Below, one piece after another: positions 53,602 through 64,000 of a stretch of DNA of 64,000 nucleotides. Every line of letters begins with the position of its first letter. Position 1 is the stretch's first letter. Source of the stretch: Peltaster fructicola (lineage: Eukaryota; Ascomycota; Dothideomycetes); the NCBI GenBank assembly GCA_001592805.2, contig CP051139.1:4464001-4528000 (forward strand). The letters are read 5' to 3'. The notes beneath the pieces were generated by a model. That model worked only from the letters and a program-made list of their open reading frames with translations, did not search any database and was not told the DNA's origin. The position numbers and the translations under genes were made by a program.

Positions 53602-54736
53602 TCCAGGCTATAATGCGATTGTCGACGTGGCGGGTACGCGCAGATTGGCGCATCACTTCTTGAGGTAAGTGGTCGTTGTCTTCCGGAGGGCACGAGTGTG
53701 ATGACATACGAAGCCATTAGGCTGAGCTTATTAGGACGCAATCTTTTGCCCGCATGCCTCCACCTTGTCTTCTCCATTGCACAGTGACTGCAAATCTATG
53801 ATTCGAGCTCTTTGGTGCATCCATTGCTGCACTGCGGATACAATTGATAACGACGACAAGCGCCAGCCATGTGTATTGAAGACCGAGCGTCGCACGACAT
53901 GGACTAAATTGCACCTGTACTCCTGGTGTCCATCCCTTGGTCCAGTATCAAGGTCGCCCACACGAAACATGTGAGACGACTCTGCATGTGCTCACTGGCA
54001 TGAGCAAGACAAGTCCGCCTTTCAACGTGCAGCAAAGCATCGCGAGAAGCTTTGCATGCTATGGACAGTCGTGCAGGATATTCGCGGCGACACTCAATGG
54101 CTTGTTGCAGCAAAGACACATCCGCACTTGACAGGAGCCATGCCAACTGGTCTCGTCTGATCACATGAGTCTAGCATGGCATCGAATGTCTCGCAGACGA
54201 TAGCTTCAAGATGGAATACAACGCCAGCTCTCTTGAGAATGTTTGAACGCTACGTTTTGTTGACTTAGCGATTGAGAGTGTCCTGATGTGTCTTGATCGT
54301 TGCCTTACGTGCTGCAAAAAGACCCCTATACGAGTCACTGTAAGCACCGCACCTGCGATGCTTTAGCATGGCGTTACTGGTGCGGAAGCAGTCTGCCTGC
54401 CAGGCATCTTTTCTCCTTAGCCAGCGTGTTCACTAAGGGAGTACAAAGACAAGTACCCTAGAGATGCTTTGTACAGGCACCAAACAGATTCAGGGTCCAG
54501 GTGAAGTCAGTTGGCGAGCTAATTGTTGACGTTCGAGCTTCTACTTTTCGACCTGAACAACCACATCTACTTCAATTCGCAATTCATCCCCATCTACATC
54601 TTCAAACTCACTGCGAAATTGATCAAGACGACAACACCTCTCGGTCTATAAGTTCTTGCCCTTTCGTACACTCGCGGTGAGCTCAAGTGCTCGCCGCACT
54701 CCACCGTTCACAACCACCCACCCCACCACCACAACA
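53602..54736. promoter_or_regulatory. Divergent upstream region of BZZ1 and DBP5
   Basis: 1.1 kb between divergent starts. The part next to DBP5 (54530-54736) is CA- and TC-rich leader. No gene or RNA is seen in the rest. Confidence 0.45.
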
Positions 54737-56304
54737 ATGTCAGAGTCAAAGCCCGCAGACAGCTCAGGGATCGCCAAGTCCTTTGCTGATCGTTTGACCT
54801 TCCCAGGCAGTGACGAGAGCAAAGATTCGGGCAAGAAGTTTGATTGGGCAGAAGAAGCTAGCACACCAGTGTCAGAGAAGCCAGAACCTAAGGAGCCTGG
54901 CTCAGTTGGCACTTCACAGAAAGACGGAGCACCAGAAATTACCAATGGGTCAGCTCTAAGTGAGCCAGAGTTCGATGTCAACGTCAAGCTCGCAGATCTG
55001 CAGAGTGATCCAAACGACCCACTGTACTCAGTCAAGACCTTCCAGGAGCTCAACCTGTGAGTTCTACGGCGCATCGACACTGACAAGAACTGACATCTTA
55101 CAGTCGCGATGAGCTCCTTCAAGGTCTCGCCATGATGCACTTCCAGAAGCCATCCAAGATCCAAGAACGCGCACTACCTCTCCTCCTCAAGAACCCACCA
55201 CAGAATCTAATCGGTCAATCGCAGTCTGGTACAGGCAAGACGGCGGCCTTCGTACTCAACATGCTCTCCCGCATCGATCTCAGCACAGACACACCTCAGT
55301 GCCTCGTATTAGCACCAACTCGCGAGCTTGCGAAACAAATTGCGGGCGTTGCTGCAGTAATGGGCGTCTTTCTTGAAGATAAGGGCTTGAAGATTGGTGA
55401 AGCCATCCCAAATCCTGCAAATCGCGGACAGGCTCTCAAAGGACAGGTGATCGTGGGCACACCCGGAACAGTCAACGACATGATCAAGCGTAGGCAGCTT
55501 GACACACGAAGTATCAAAGTCCTCACACTCGACGAAGCCGATAACATGCTTGACCTTCAGGGCATGGGAGATCAGTGCAAGCGGACCAAGTCACTTCTGA
55601 ATCGAGACGTACAGGTCGTGCTTTTCTCAGCAACCTTTGAGAAGCAAGTGCTCGACTTCGCCAACATCTTTGCGCCAAACTCCAACGTGATCACACTAGA
55701 GCGCGAGAAGCTCACAGTCAAGGGCATTGCACAGATGTACATGGATTGTAGCTCGGACGAGGACAAGTACCAGGCTCTTCTTCGCTTCTATGGCATCATG
55801 ACCATTGCCTCGACTATCATCTTCGTCAAGCGCCGTAACACGGCATCAGAGATTTCTAAGCGCATGACGGCAGAGGGACACGCTGTTGTCTCCCTGACGG
55901 GAGAGCTTGACGGTACTGAGCGTGACGCTGTCTTCCAGAAGTTCCGCACTGGCGAGGCCAAGGTCCTCATCACAACCAATGTCCTCTCTCGTGGAATTGA
56001 TGTCAATACTGTCACCATGGTTATCAACTATGACGTGCCAGATCTGCCAGATGGCAAACCAGACTACGAGACGTACCTCCACCGTATCGGTCGTACTGGT
56101 CGATTCGGACGCACTGGAGCTGCACTCACCTTTGTGCATGATCGTTCAAGCTGGGAGAAAATTATGGATATTTGCCAGCACTTTGGCGTTCAGCCCATCG
56201 CTCTCCAACCATCAGACTGGGACGCCACCGAGAAGACACTGAAGAATGTCATGCGAAACGCAAGGAACACTTCGATCAACCAGGATGCCGCTATGGATGG
56301 TTGA
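54737..56304 (+). CDS. DBP5: DEAD-box RNA helicase Dbp5, mRNA export
   Basis: Dbp5 remodels mRNPs at the cytoplasmic face of the nuclear pore, activated by Gle1 and InsP6, and also acts in translation termination. Two exons (54737-55056 and 55104-56304) join to 506 residues over a 47-nt intron. Motifs in order: the Q-motif region [22 protein letters not shown] (motif I), APTRELA, GTPGT, DEADNML (motif II), SAT (motif III), then RGIDV and [11 protein letters not shown] in the second RecA domain. The acidic, Ser-rich N-terminal extension of about 105 residues is typical of Dbp5. The frame is open upstream to 54656, but the ATG at 54737 (ACAACAATGTC) gives the usual short N-terminus. Confidence 0.96.
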
Positions 56305-56841
56305 GAGGTATGCAAATGATGGCGTACGGCATAGAGATACCCCTTTTCAACAACTGTACTTAGCATGTGGTGCTTACGATGAAAAGCAATGGCAGCCTCA
56401 CGGATACTGCCCATGCATAAATGTGGGAATGATGCAGCATAGCTAGCAAACGAGTTCAAACAATCAAGATCGAATCTATTTGAGAGAATGTGTAATGCGA
56501 TTATCGATCGCATTTGTCCCATCCACGCTAGTCGCAAGGGCATGGGACAGCTTCACCCTCAGCAGTCCAAGCTACATCATTTCATCAACAAGCTGGTCGT
56601 GACAGTTCCACAACAGCAGAGCTTTGATCGACAATGTAAGCATTCTACTATGTCATAGGCTTGAGCACCTCATCCTCTTCAAGCTGCAGCTCTGCTCGAA
56701 ACCTCTTAGCTCCTTTGACGCCATCGTGTCTAGCGAGAGCCAAAAGCATACCCAGGTAAACGGTCCAGCCAAAGCAAATCGATCAAGAATCTCGTGCAAC
56801 TCACTCCGCACGAGCGGTAGCAGGCAGTATTATTTGGCACA
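56305..56841 (+). promoter_or_regulatory. Spacer upstream of the DUF202 gene
   Basis: 537 bp between the DBP5 stop and the DUF202 start on the same strand. Nothing recognisable beyond a presumed 3' UTR, promoter and leader. Confidence 0.4.
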
Positions 56842-58022
56842 ATGCCGTTGCCCTGCTCCCCGGTCTCTAACTCGACCGCATCTGAATCTCATTCTTTACC
56901 TGCTACTAGCGAGGACGAGTCGGATGCTTCCCTCACTACGCCGCGACCAGGACCAGCAGACCCGGCTCAGAGGACTGTCGAGAGGCTCAGCACGCCGAGT
57001 ATCCCTGTGATCCCTGAGAATCTTTCCGGCAAACCAGCAACCGGCACGTCTGAGGGTAGCACCGCCCAGCAGGTTGACCTAGCTGGTACCCAGTCTGCCG
57101 GTCCGTCTGGTCCGTCGTCGCCTGTGACAATCACACCTGCGGTCTTACCAGAGCGCCAGCGGAGTGTCATCTTCCAACGTCAGCCACCCTCACCAAAGCG
57201 TCGAAGCATATATAGTGGTCAGAGCAGTATGTCACTCTATTCGCCCACCATAAGCCCACATGGTGAAGCTCGGAAGCCTCTCGACGATGAGCCAGAGAGC
57301 AGCGCGGACGAGAACACTGCTATTTTCCGACGACAGAATGTTTCAGGCCGAGACTATGGCGCTGTGTTGGCAGGTCAGAGCATTGAGGGCAGCAGCGCGC
57401 CCAGCAAGAGGACGAACAGTAAGGGCAAGAATGCACAGACAGTAAGCAGCGATACGCAAGATGGCAAGGACGATGGGCGAAGCAGCTGGTGGAAAAGCAC
57501 ACTCTTGAAATATGGCAGCGTTGAGCTGGAGAACAAAGGCAGCGTGGCAAGAGATCATCTGGCATTAGGTGGGTATAGCTGCACGTTGTGGGCGCCTCTA
57601 ACATGCTGGTAGAAAGGACGTTCCTCGCATGGCTTCGAACGTCGTTGTCCTTTGCTAGTATCGGCATTGCTGTCACACAGCTCTTCCGTCTGAACACATC
57701 CTTGACGGACTCGGACAACTCCAAAACAGCAGCGGACCCAGTTACCAACCTCAGGCAGGTAGGAAAGCCTCTAGGAGCCACGTTCCTTGGTATTTGTATG
57801 TTGTGTGATCGAGCAAAGCTGTAATGGCTACTAACAACGACAGCCATCCTGATTCTTCTCTTGGGCTTCCATCGGTACTTCGAGAGCCAGCATTATGTCA
57901 TCCGTGGCAAGTTCCCAGCATCTCGAGGCAGTATAGTGCTGGTCTCCTTCGTGGCTGGCGGCTTGATCGTGGCCAGTCTTGCTGTCGTTTTGGCAATCGC
58001 GCCGACTGCATTCGAGACCTGA
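56842..58022 (+). CDS. DUF202 (YidH-type) membrane protein with a long disordered N-terminus
   Basis: Three exons (56842-57568, 57613-57795, 57844-58022) join to 362 residues; the introns are 44 and 48 nt. Residues 1-235 are Ser/Pro-rich and probably disordered and cytosolic. The DUF202 core begins at [20 protein letters not shown], the conserved N-terminal motif of this domain. Three membrane helices follow: near [25 protein letters not shown] and [21 protein letters not shown]. The fungal family is found in vacuolar or plasma membranes and resembles the membrane part of VTC proteins, but the function is unknown. Its stop lies 14 nt from the stop of EFM7 on the other strand. Confidence 0.88.
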
Positions 58023-58036
58023 AACGATCAACGGCA

Positions 58037-58933
58037 TCAACTTTGCAACAGTTCTTGCCTCCACCGCAGACGGTAACCGAACACAGTCCGTCTAAGAAGC
58101 TCATCCTAGGAAATGTCAGCTGCTTCGCCATGACACAACCGAGTGGCACTTACACCAGGATCGTCATCAAACATCACCTTGTCCATGACATGCTCGATGA
58201 TCTTCTCGACTGTGAAACCAGCAGCTTCGGCGAGTTCGAAGAAGGCCATGTCTTTGTCGAATAACCATGGTCTGTACGGCGTGAAAAACACAAGCGCCTG
58301 TGCCTTGTCCGATCGTTTCAAGGTCATCTCGATAGAGGCCACCAGCTTGACGTGTTCGGAGTGGTTGAAGAGGAGATCGGCAAGAATCAGCACGTCGAAG
58401 CTGCCAGGAACATTAATCTGATCGACTGCTGCTCCCCAGAGGTATCCCTTCGCAACTATGCTAGCCGATTTCTCGAGCAGCGAACAGTGGTCGATGTTGA
58501 AGGTCAGGTTGTCAATGAGTTCGGCATCCGGATAGTCGGTGACAACCACATCCTTCGCACCTTTGACAGCACTGATCAAGCTGGGGAGACCGGCGCCAGC
58601 GCCAAGCTCGAGCACTGTCTGGTCCTGGATCATAGTTTCGGCGTGCTCCTCGAGAAAGTGTGCTATCGTCCTTCCTGCATTCCAAAGAAAGTGGCCCTGG
58701 AAATGGACTTAGCCAATGTGGCCATGAAGGATGCATGGTGAAGAGATAGATGAACAAGAATGAAGTACTTCCTCTCGACCTACCCATAATGGATTGTGAC
58801 CAACAAGGCGCACTTCAAGTGACCGACCGTCCTTGAGCTGGTGTATCGCTGTTGTAGGCTGCTTCTCTGGCTCGAAAAAGCCTTCGGGCTCAGTGAACAT
58901 GTTGATGCCGCCGTCATCTTCACTGTCCGACAT
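58037..58933 (-). CDS. EFM7: eEF1A N-terminal and lysine methyltransferase EFM7
   Basis: A SAM-dependent methyltransferase that in yeast methylates the N-terminal glycine and adjacent lysines of translation elongation factor 1A; it was earlier called Nnt1, a nicotinamide methyltransferase. Three exons (58784-58933, 58154-58696, 58037-58105) join to 253 residues, near the yeast length. The introns are 87 and 48 nt. The SAM-binding motif is LELGAGAGLPSL at residues 79-90, preceded by the family segment GHFLWNAGRTIAHFL. Later landmarks are VVVTDYPDAELIDNL, the DVLILADLLFNHSEH block and the C-terminal RRTVFGYRLRW. The product begins MSDSEDDGGINMFTEPEGFF. Confidence 0.93.
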
Positions 58934-59593
58934 GCTTCGGCAGAGCAACGACAGGTTGCTGTCAGTGCGGCGCGTGTATGAACCTCCGTGCTCATCTGCA
59001 ATAGGAGTGTAGCACAAGATGCAAATCATGATCTGCAAGACGAAGGTTCAAGGGTTCTATTCCTTAGCGCAGTGTCCACTCATATCACGAGATTCAAGCC
59101 AGTCTGTAGCACGAAATCTGACAAAGTGCGACCACAAGAACTCTGCCAACTCCGTGGTCCCTAACATGGACACACGCCCCACCAAGGATCGATCTTTTCG
59201 ACATACCACGACTTCCATATCGTCACAGTGTGATCGATTGACACTACAAGGAATACCCGGCGACTCTCCATCTTCAACTCGGTTCCGTATTTTGTGGAGC
59301 TCGAAACTTGCTCAGTCTGTCGTCCCTTCGACCAATTGAAGTGAGTGGAAGCACCGGCGACACCTAGAAGACGACAGAGGGGTGTGTCAGCAGCAGAGAG
59401 ACTTTTGGGCAGATCTTACTTCCATTCGTGGCGCATCACCACGTTCTGTGCACGATTACACCGGAGTTAGACATCCCTGGGAATCCCTTGCCACACCTCA
59501 CGCTGCGAGTAGTGGACGGAACATGATCGCAGATGCCGATAGGTGATTATTACACTAAGCAGAGGCGGCTGAGGGAGTCTTACTTTACCGACA
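58934..59593. promoter_or_regulatory. Divergent upstream region of EFM7 and the copper-fist gene
   Basis: 660 bp between divergent starts with only short unsupported frames. Confidence 0.45.
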
Positions 59594-60994
59594 ATGGAGC
59601 AGGACAAGCCATTCAAGACAATCGAGGTCATCGACAACGATACCAAGCAAGTATGCAAGATCGCATGCATGTCGTGTATCCGTGGCCACCGGACAACATC
59701 ATGCGGCATTCCGGTGTGTAGGACGAAGATCTTCTGGACTGTGAAACGACCTGGGCGACCATCGAACTCGTGCACCTGTCGATTTCATTCATCCGGCGTT
59801 TGCAAATGTGTCACAGCTCTTCCCAAATGTCCTCACAAGTCGAAGAAGGGCGAGAAGAGGACGAGCGAGTGCAGATGCGATGAGCAGGGTCGCTTCTGCT
59901 GCTTGCTTGAGCCAGAGCATTGGGACAAGCTCATGCAACTGCAGAAACCCAATGTGCAGTTCTTTCCAAGCAGAGAAGCACTCGAGGGTTGGCAGATGCA
60001 ATCGCCTGTCGCCAATGTTGAGACGAACTTGTACAACATGACACCACAGCGTACTGGGTCTTGTTGTGGCTCTGTCACGACGCAGAGCACGCCTCAGATG
60101 TCGCGGTCTATCGCTCCGACCCCATCGGATGTTACATCACCACAAGCAAGTACGATAACACCACGATTCGGCTTCATGGGCGTCGGTGCTCCAATGGGCC
60201 CAAATCATACCTCTCCAGATGTCATGACGTGGACTGGAGACACGCCAATAGCGTCAAGTGAGTACCACAGTCCAGAGAGTGCACTGCCTGAAGTTTCTGC
60301 ACAAAGCTCTTGTTGTCAAAGCAAGGCATACACGCCGCCAGCAACATCACATACGTACGTCGAATCAGCATACCAGCCTGTGTTCGATGGCTATTCGCAC
60401 TACCCTGGCACGTCTATGGCACCACAGCCGACCTTTGACTTCGATCGTTGGAATCAGAATTACCAGATATATCAGTTCCCAAATGCCATCTGCCAAAATT
60501 GCGGTCTCAACGGCTGTACATGCAGAAGTTGTCCACCACTGATGCAGAACTTTCAGAACACAAGCTGGGCACAGTCGTGTGGACGACGGCATGCTCGTAT
60601 TGCTCCGATGCCGCCTGCGAACCAGCAGCAACCTCATATGCAGCAGATAGCGCCACTCATACAGCCTCAGCATCAATCACTTCCTCAGTTACATTCTACG
60701 CAGACGCCACACCTGCATCATACGCAACCGTCGTCAATGCAAATGCTTCCTTTGCATGCAGCACATTCACCGACGCCAGCATTAGAAGACCACATGCAGT
60801 CCACTCAGCCACAGCACATGCAATCGCCTTCAATACCGATACTGCCAATACATGCAGCACCTTCGCCGACTTCAACCTTGAGAGATTATATCTTTCCACC
60901 TCAAACACCTGACCCTCTCCTTTACAGCGACTTCGTTACACATGAGCTTGATCGGCCGGGCCATGTACCGGATGAGTATATGTTCAATGGATGA
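59594..60994 (+). CDS. Copper-fist-like transcription factor
   Basis: A single exon of 466 residues. The N-terminal zinc module of copper-fist factors (Ace1, Mac1, Cuf1, Haa1) is visible: C25-x2-C28-x8-C37 within CMSCIRGHRTTSC, followed by KRPGRP at 51-56, equivalent to the (K/R)GRP minor-groove motif. Further cysteines lie at 60, 62, 70, 72 and 79. A second cluster, C300-x2-C303-x4-C308-x-C310-x2-C313 (CQNCGLNGCTCRSC), resembles the metal-sensing Cys-rich repeats of Mac1 and Cuf1. The rest is Pro/Gln/His-rich. Two things are unusual: the motif starts at residue 25 rather than near 11, and the usual C-x-H after C37 is absent (Gly-Ile-Pro-Val-Cys instead). The family assignment is firm at the level of fold; which metal it senses is not known. 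Confidence 0.82.
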   Translation: MEQDKPFKTIEVIDNDTKQVCKIACMSCIRGHRTTSCGIPVCRTKIFWTVKRPGRPSNSCTCRFHSSGVCKCVTALPKCPHKSKKGEKRTSECRCDEQGRFCCLLEPEHWDKLMQLQKPNVQFFPSREALEGWQMQSPVANVETNLYNMTPQRTGSCCGSVTTQSTPQMSRSIAPTPSDVTSPQASTITPRFGFMGVGAPMGPNHTSPDVMTWTGDTPIASSEYHSPESALPEVSAQSSCCQSKAYTPPATSHTYVESAYQPVFDGYSHYPGTSMAPQPTFDFDRWNQNYQIYQFPNAICQNCGLNGCTCRSCPPLMQNFQNTSWAQSCGRRHARIAPMPPANQQQPHMQQIAPLIQPQHQSLPQLHSTQTPHLHHTQPSSMQMLPLHAAHSPTPALEDHMQSTQPQHMQSPSIPILPIHAAPSPTSTLRDYIFPPQTPDPLLYSDFVTHELDRPGHVPDEYMFNG

Positions 60995-61585
60995 AAGAGC
61001 TTGCAGACTGTATAGCAGCTTGTGGTATGGAAATCTGGACATCACTTTTGAGAAGTGATTGATAGGCAGGAGGTTACATCTACCGTTGACCTCCAAGTCA
61101 ATTGTGTAGGATACTCAGCATGACCAGTGCTTATCACTGTGCCAGCTCAAGAACTGGACGGAAATGATAATAGACGAGTGACGAGCTATGCAACACTACA
61201 AGTATTGGAATAATGCCACATAATGAGAGAGACACCAATCGAGACGGGGGTCATATTAGATAGGTGGTTTTCACTCTCGAGGTATCCATCGCAACTAAAC
61301 AAATATGAGCAACCTCATCCTGCCAGAGCCAACAGCTAGCATTCTAAGGTCCTCACTGCTATAACTCTCTTCTCAGGACTTTCTTTATACATAATGATTA
61401 TGCTGCATCTCGCACAGCCTCAGAGCCAAAGCAGCTCAAAACGATACATTATTCCATCCACACGGAGCACGACCTTAGCCGCACGATCCAGCACAAGTAG
61501 GGTCGGCAGGATCGGCAGGATCCAAATAGTAGCCACGATGCTTACCAGCAGGATCCGGGCTGTGGCCGCGGTGCTTGTCGTACGC
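60995..61585. other. Convergent spacer, nothing seen
   Basis: 590 bp between the copper-fist stop and the SSO stop. Presumed 3' UTRs; no gene or RNA recognised. Confidence 0.4.
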
Positions 61586-62777
61586 CTAGTTACCTCTGCC
61601 AGCAGCATGTGGCAGGCCGAAGTACAGGCCAAGGATCAAGGCAAGGATGATGACGATGGCAACGCAGATCCAGAAGCAAATCCACTTCATCTTGCGTGCG
61701 TTGCGTGCTGATCGAATACCCTTGTCGAGCTGCTTGTTGCCCGCCTCGGTATCCTGCTGAACGTTGTGAGTGTGTTGCTCGATCTGTTGCACTGGTGCAT
61801 CCTGCAGTACGACGGCTGTTGCGAGATCCTCCATGAGGCGGTTCAGCTCCATCATCGTCTTCTCGATCTGCTGGATGTCATTGTGACGAGCACGCACGGC
61901 GCCGAGCACGGTGTTGGCTGCTGCTGTTCGGTTGGATTTGAGCTTTGTATATTAGGAAATGCATGGACGTGGACGAGTTTCAACTCACTGCTGTCTGGAA
62001 GACACCTTCATTGCCCCAGTCGGCCTGTGATGCTTCTTGAACCTCTGCCTCGGTAGCCTCTGGGTTTACGATGCGGTATTGTCTGGCGATCTGCTCACGG
62101 TATCTCTGCTCGTACTTGGCCTCCTCTTGTCTGTACAGCTGCAATTGGTTCTGGAAGCTGGTCTTCAACTGCCTTACTTGAGTGTCCTTGATCTGGTTGC
62201 CTCGGCTGCGAGCTGCGTCAACCTCGAGCTTCTTGATCTGATCCTTGATCAGGGTGTTCTTGACCTGAGTGTCTGTGACGAGCGACTCCAATGGGCCAGA
62301 GCCTCGCGCGTCGGTCGAGTTAAGACTCTGTTGGTGCAGGGTGGCGATGTTGTCGACGTTCGTGGTGAGCTCGCGAATTGACTTCTTAATGCCCTCGACT
62401 TGGCTGAGGAAGTCCTTGTCTGAAAGCACACTTGCACCGGCTTGGACGTATTCAGTGCGTGAGGCTTGCCCAGTGGGGTCTACAGCACCGTCATAGCCGT
62501 GTTGTTGTTGTTGCGCGCCATAGGACTGCTGCGCTGGAGCACTCACCTGTTCTGTGGTCAGCCAAGATATCACTCTAACATCATCGATGCTTACGCCCTG
62601 ACCCGTCTGCCCATATGCGCCAGTATTATAGCCTCCTCCGTAAGGATTGCTGCTGCCATAGCCTGCTGTAGTGGTCGTGTTGCTGCTATAAGCATTGCCT
62701 CCGTAAGGATTGCTCTGCGCGGTGCTCTCGTACGGGTTGCCGCTGTAGCCACCGTACTGGTTGTAGTTTGACGACAT
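61586..62777 (-). CDS. Plasma-membrane t-SNARE of the syntaxin family (Sso1/Sso2-like)
   Basis: A Qa-SNARE that mediates fusion of secretory vesicles with the plasma membrane, partnering Sec9 and Snc. Three exons (62595-62777, 61989-62546, 61586-61942) join to 365 residues. A Gly/Tyr/Asn-rich N-terminus (about residues 1-90, with NPYGG repeats) precedes the Habc helical domain (from about 95). The SNARE motif starts near RARHNDIQQIEKTMMEL and contains VVLQDAPVQQIE. A single C-terminal membrane anchor (WICFWICVAIVIILALILGL) follows. The 48-nt segment 62547-62594 has a GTAAGC donor, CTGAC branch and CAG acceptor, but is in frame and free of stops; if it is retained the protein has 16 more residues. 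The second intron is 46 nt. Confidence 0.93.
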
Positions 62778-63477
62778 GCTGAATTATGCGCTGCGGGAAG
62801 TGCGAGACGCGCTCAATTGATGATGCTGCCGGAATGAAAAAAGAGAGTGCTAAGGATGTCGAAGCTGAAGACGTGAGGTAATTGGCAGCAAGCTTTCTCG
62901 ATCGTATGCTGACTGCGCTAATCAATTCGCTTCGGCAACGACGATGACGACAATGGTTGCAGTGGAAGAATGCGCGATGGATGGAGTGGTCGTAGAATAC
63001 TGTTCAGCAGTCATGAGCTGTAGTCTTTGTGATGAAAATTCAAGACGGCAGGCTCTGCTGTGTGGCTGTACTCTTGCTTATGATGTAGGCGATGCTGGTG
63101 CTGCGGCTATACTACGCGTACACTAAATTCATCTGCCTTGGTCGTCCTTATGAGCACGGTCAGACAGTGGCGACCTAGCGATCATCACAACATGTGCGAT
63201 ACGAGCTATTGACTGCGAGCAGAAATGCACGGAAACGAACTAACGATGAGAATACAACTGCCTGATTGTTACTGCGGTAGCCATTGGCTGAAGAGGTCCT
63301 CCCATCTAGAGCGTCTGGCTCAGGCACCAGAATGTGCATCAATACTCGCTCAATGTATCGTAAGATCGTAAGAGTAGTGTCGCTGTCGCTGAAGTAACCG
63401 ATGAAGAAGGCAGAAAAGCCTCGAGAATACCACCATACGCCGTTGTCCAATGCTGAAGTTACACCGAATGATGCTGC
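62778..63477 (-). promoter_or_regulatory. Upstream region of the syntaxin gene
   Basis: 700 bp between the SSO start and the stop of the next minus-strand gene. No coding support and no RNA gene seen. Confidence 0.4.
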
Positions 63478-64000
63478 CTATAACTCCACGTCGCCAAGGT
63501 CTCTCATGAGACAGGCCATTTGTGCTCTCTTTGCTGCCTCAGCTACCAAGTTGAAGTTGTCCAAGAAAGGCGCCGTCACAGGCGCTTGTCCATTGTCGCC
63601 TCTTTGCCCAGCATAACCTGGTATTTGATTGCTTGAAGGATTTCTTTGTGCTTGTGGAGGTGCTGCTGCAACACTCATCGAGCCGAAGTACGTTGCTGGT
63701 TGTTGTGTGAGTGGTGACGGTAAGGGTGCTGATTGATTGAAGGGAGACTGCAGATGTTGGCCGAATGGTCCTTGTGTCGGCGATTGTATAGACTCCAACG
63801 AGCTCGAGCTTTGGAACGCTGATGATGCGCTTGACTGCGATGGTGCTATCGATGTTGAAGTTGACAGCTGAGGATATGGTGGTCTCTGCATAGCTTGTTG
63901 TCTCTTCGACCTCGTCTCCATGGTGTGTTGTGTATGTGCAGATGGTACTTGCAACCTCGCTAGTGCGCCTGTCACGAGCTGTGAGTCCGTCGACTGCTGG
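63478..64000 (-). CDS. Ser/Gln-rich protein of unknown function, open to the window edge
   Basis: The reading frame is open from the right edge to the TAG at 63478-63480, 174 codons. It may start outside the window or at the internal ATG at 63921 (METRSKRQQAMQRP). The body is low-complexity Ser, Gln and Pro (SSSSLESIQSPTQGPFGQ). The only conserved-looking part is the C-terminal tail PFLDNFNLVAEAAKRAQMAC followed by LMRDLGDVEL, which has the look of an amphipathic helix. I do not recognise the family. A regulatory or scaffold protein is possible, but that is only inference from composition. Confidence 0.55.
   Translation of the reverse strand, partial: QQSTDSQLVTGALARLQVPSAHTQHTMETRSKRQQAMQRPPYPQLSTSTSIAPSQSSASSAFQSSSSLESIQSPTQGPFGQHLQSPFNQSAPLPSPLTQQPATYFGSMSVAAAPPQAQRNPSSNQIPGYAGQRGDNGQAPVTAPFLDNFNLVAEAAKRAQMACLMRDLGDVEL

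Noticed and set aside
59041-59075. Stretch resembling a tRNA B box (GGTTCTATTCC)
   Set aside because: No A box at a fitting distance and no cloverleaf can be drawn.
1-64000. Transposons, LTR elements or other mobile DNA
   Set aside because: No reverse transcriptase, integrase, transposase or long terminal repeats were recognised in any frame.

Overview
The window is a gene-dense piece of nuclear chromosome from a filamentous ascomycete (Pezizomycotina, possibly a Dothideomycete; the class is inference). Every recognisable protein is of fungal type. Introns are very short: most are 43-57 nt, with GT donors and CTGAC or CTAAC branch sites just before the acceptor. The gene set mixes yeast-like housekeeping genes with genes typical of filamentous fungi, such as translin, the complex I subunit NDUFB7, a DUF6594 membrane protein and a divergent copper-fist factor. 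I recognise no transposon, retroelement, tRNA, rRNA or CRISPR array.

Left third (1-22300): the 3' end of fibrillarin, the ESCRT regulator VTA1, a P5-type protein disulfide isomerase, ribosomal protein S13 (4 exons), vacuolar alpha-mannosidase AMS1, an Old Yellow Enzyme-type flavin oxidoreductase, a small C2H2 zinc-finger factor whose fingers appear only after removing a 43-nt intron, the peroxisomal CoA pyrophosphatase PCD1, the polarity landmark RAX2, and the SSU-processome WD-repeat protein UTP12/DIP2.

Middle (22400-41000): Arp2/3 subunit ARPC2, the arginine-pathway carbamoyl-phosphate synthase large subunit, a DUF6594 membrane protein, a Ser/Thr-rich protein probably GPI-anchored, a SAC7-type RhoGAP, TIM9, translin (6 exons, with a probable GC-AG intron), a BRCT protein with a probable WGR-like domain, and NDUFB7.

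Right third (41900-64000): the nucleoporin NUP188 in one 5.4-kb exon, a SUN-family wall protein, the F-BAR/C1/SH3 protein BZZ1, the DEAD-box mRNA export helicase DBP5, a DUF202 membrane protein whose stop lies 14 nt from the stop of the methyltransferase EFM7, a copper-fist-like factor, the plasma-membrane syntaxin SSO, and a Ser/Gln-rich protein open to the right edge.

The genes do not form a biosynthetic cluster or any single pathway. RAX2, ARPC2, the RhoGAP, BZZ1 and SSO all serve polarised growth or actin, but they are scattered among unrelated housekeeping genes. Exon joins were worked out by eye from splice signals, reading phase and family similarity; no database search was run. I found no clear new system. 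The most unusual items are a 60-bp coding tandem repeat in VTA1, the GC-AG intron in translin, the altered zinc knuckle in the copper-fist protein, and the hidden C2H2 factor.
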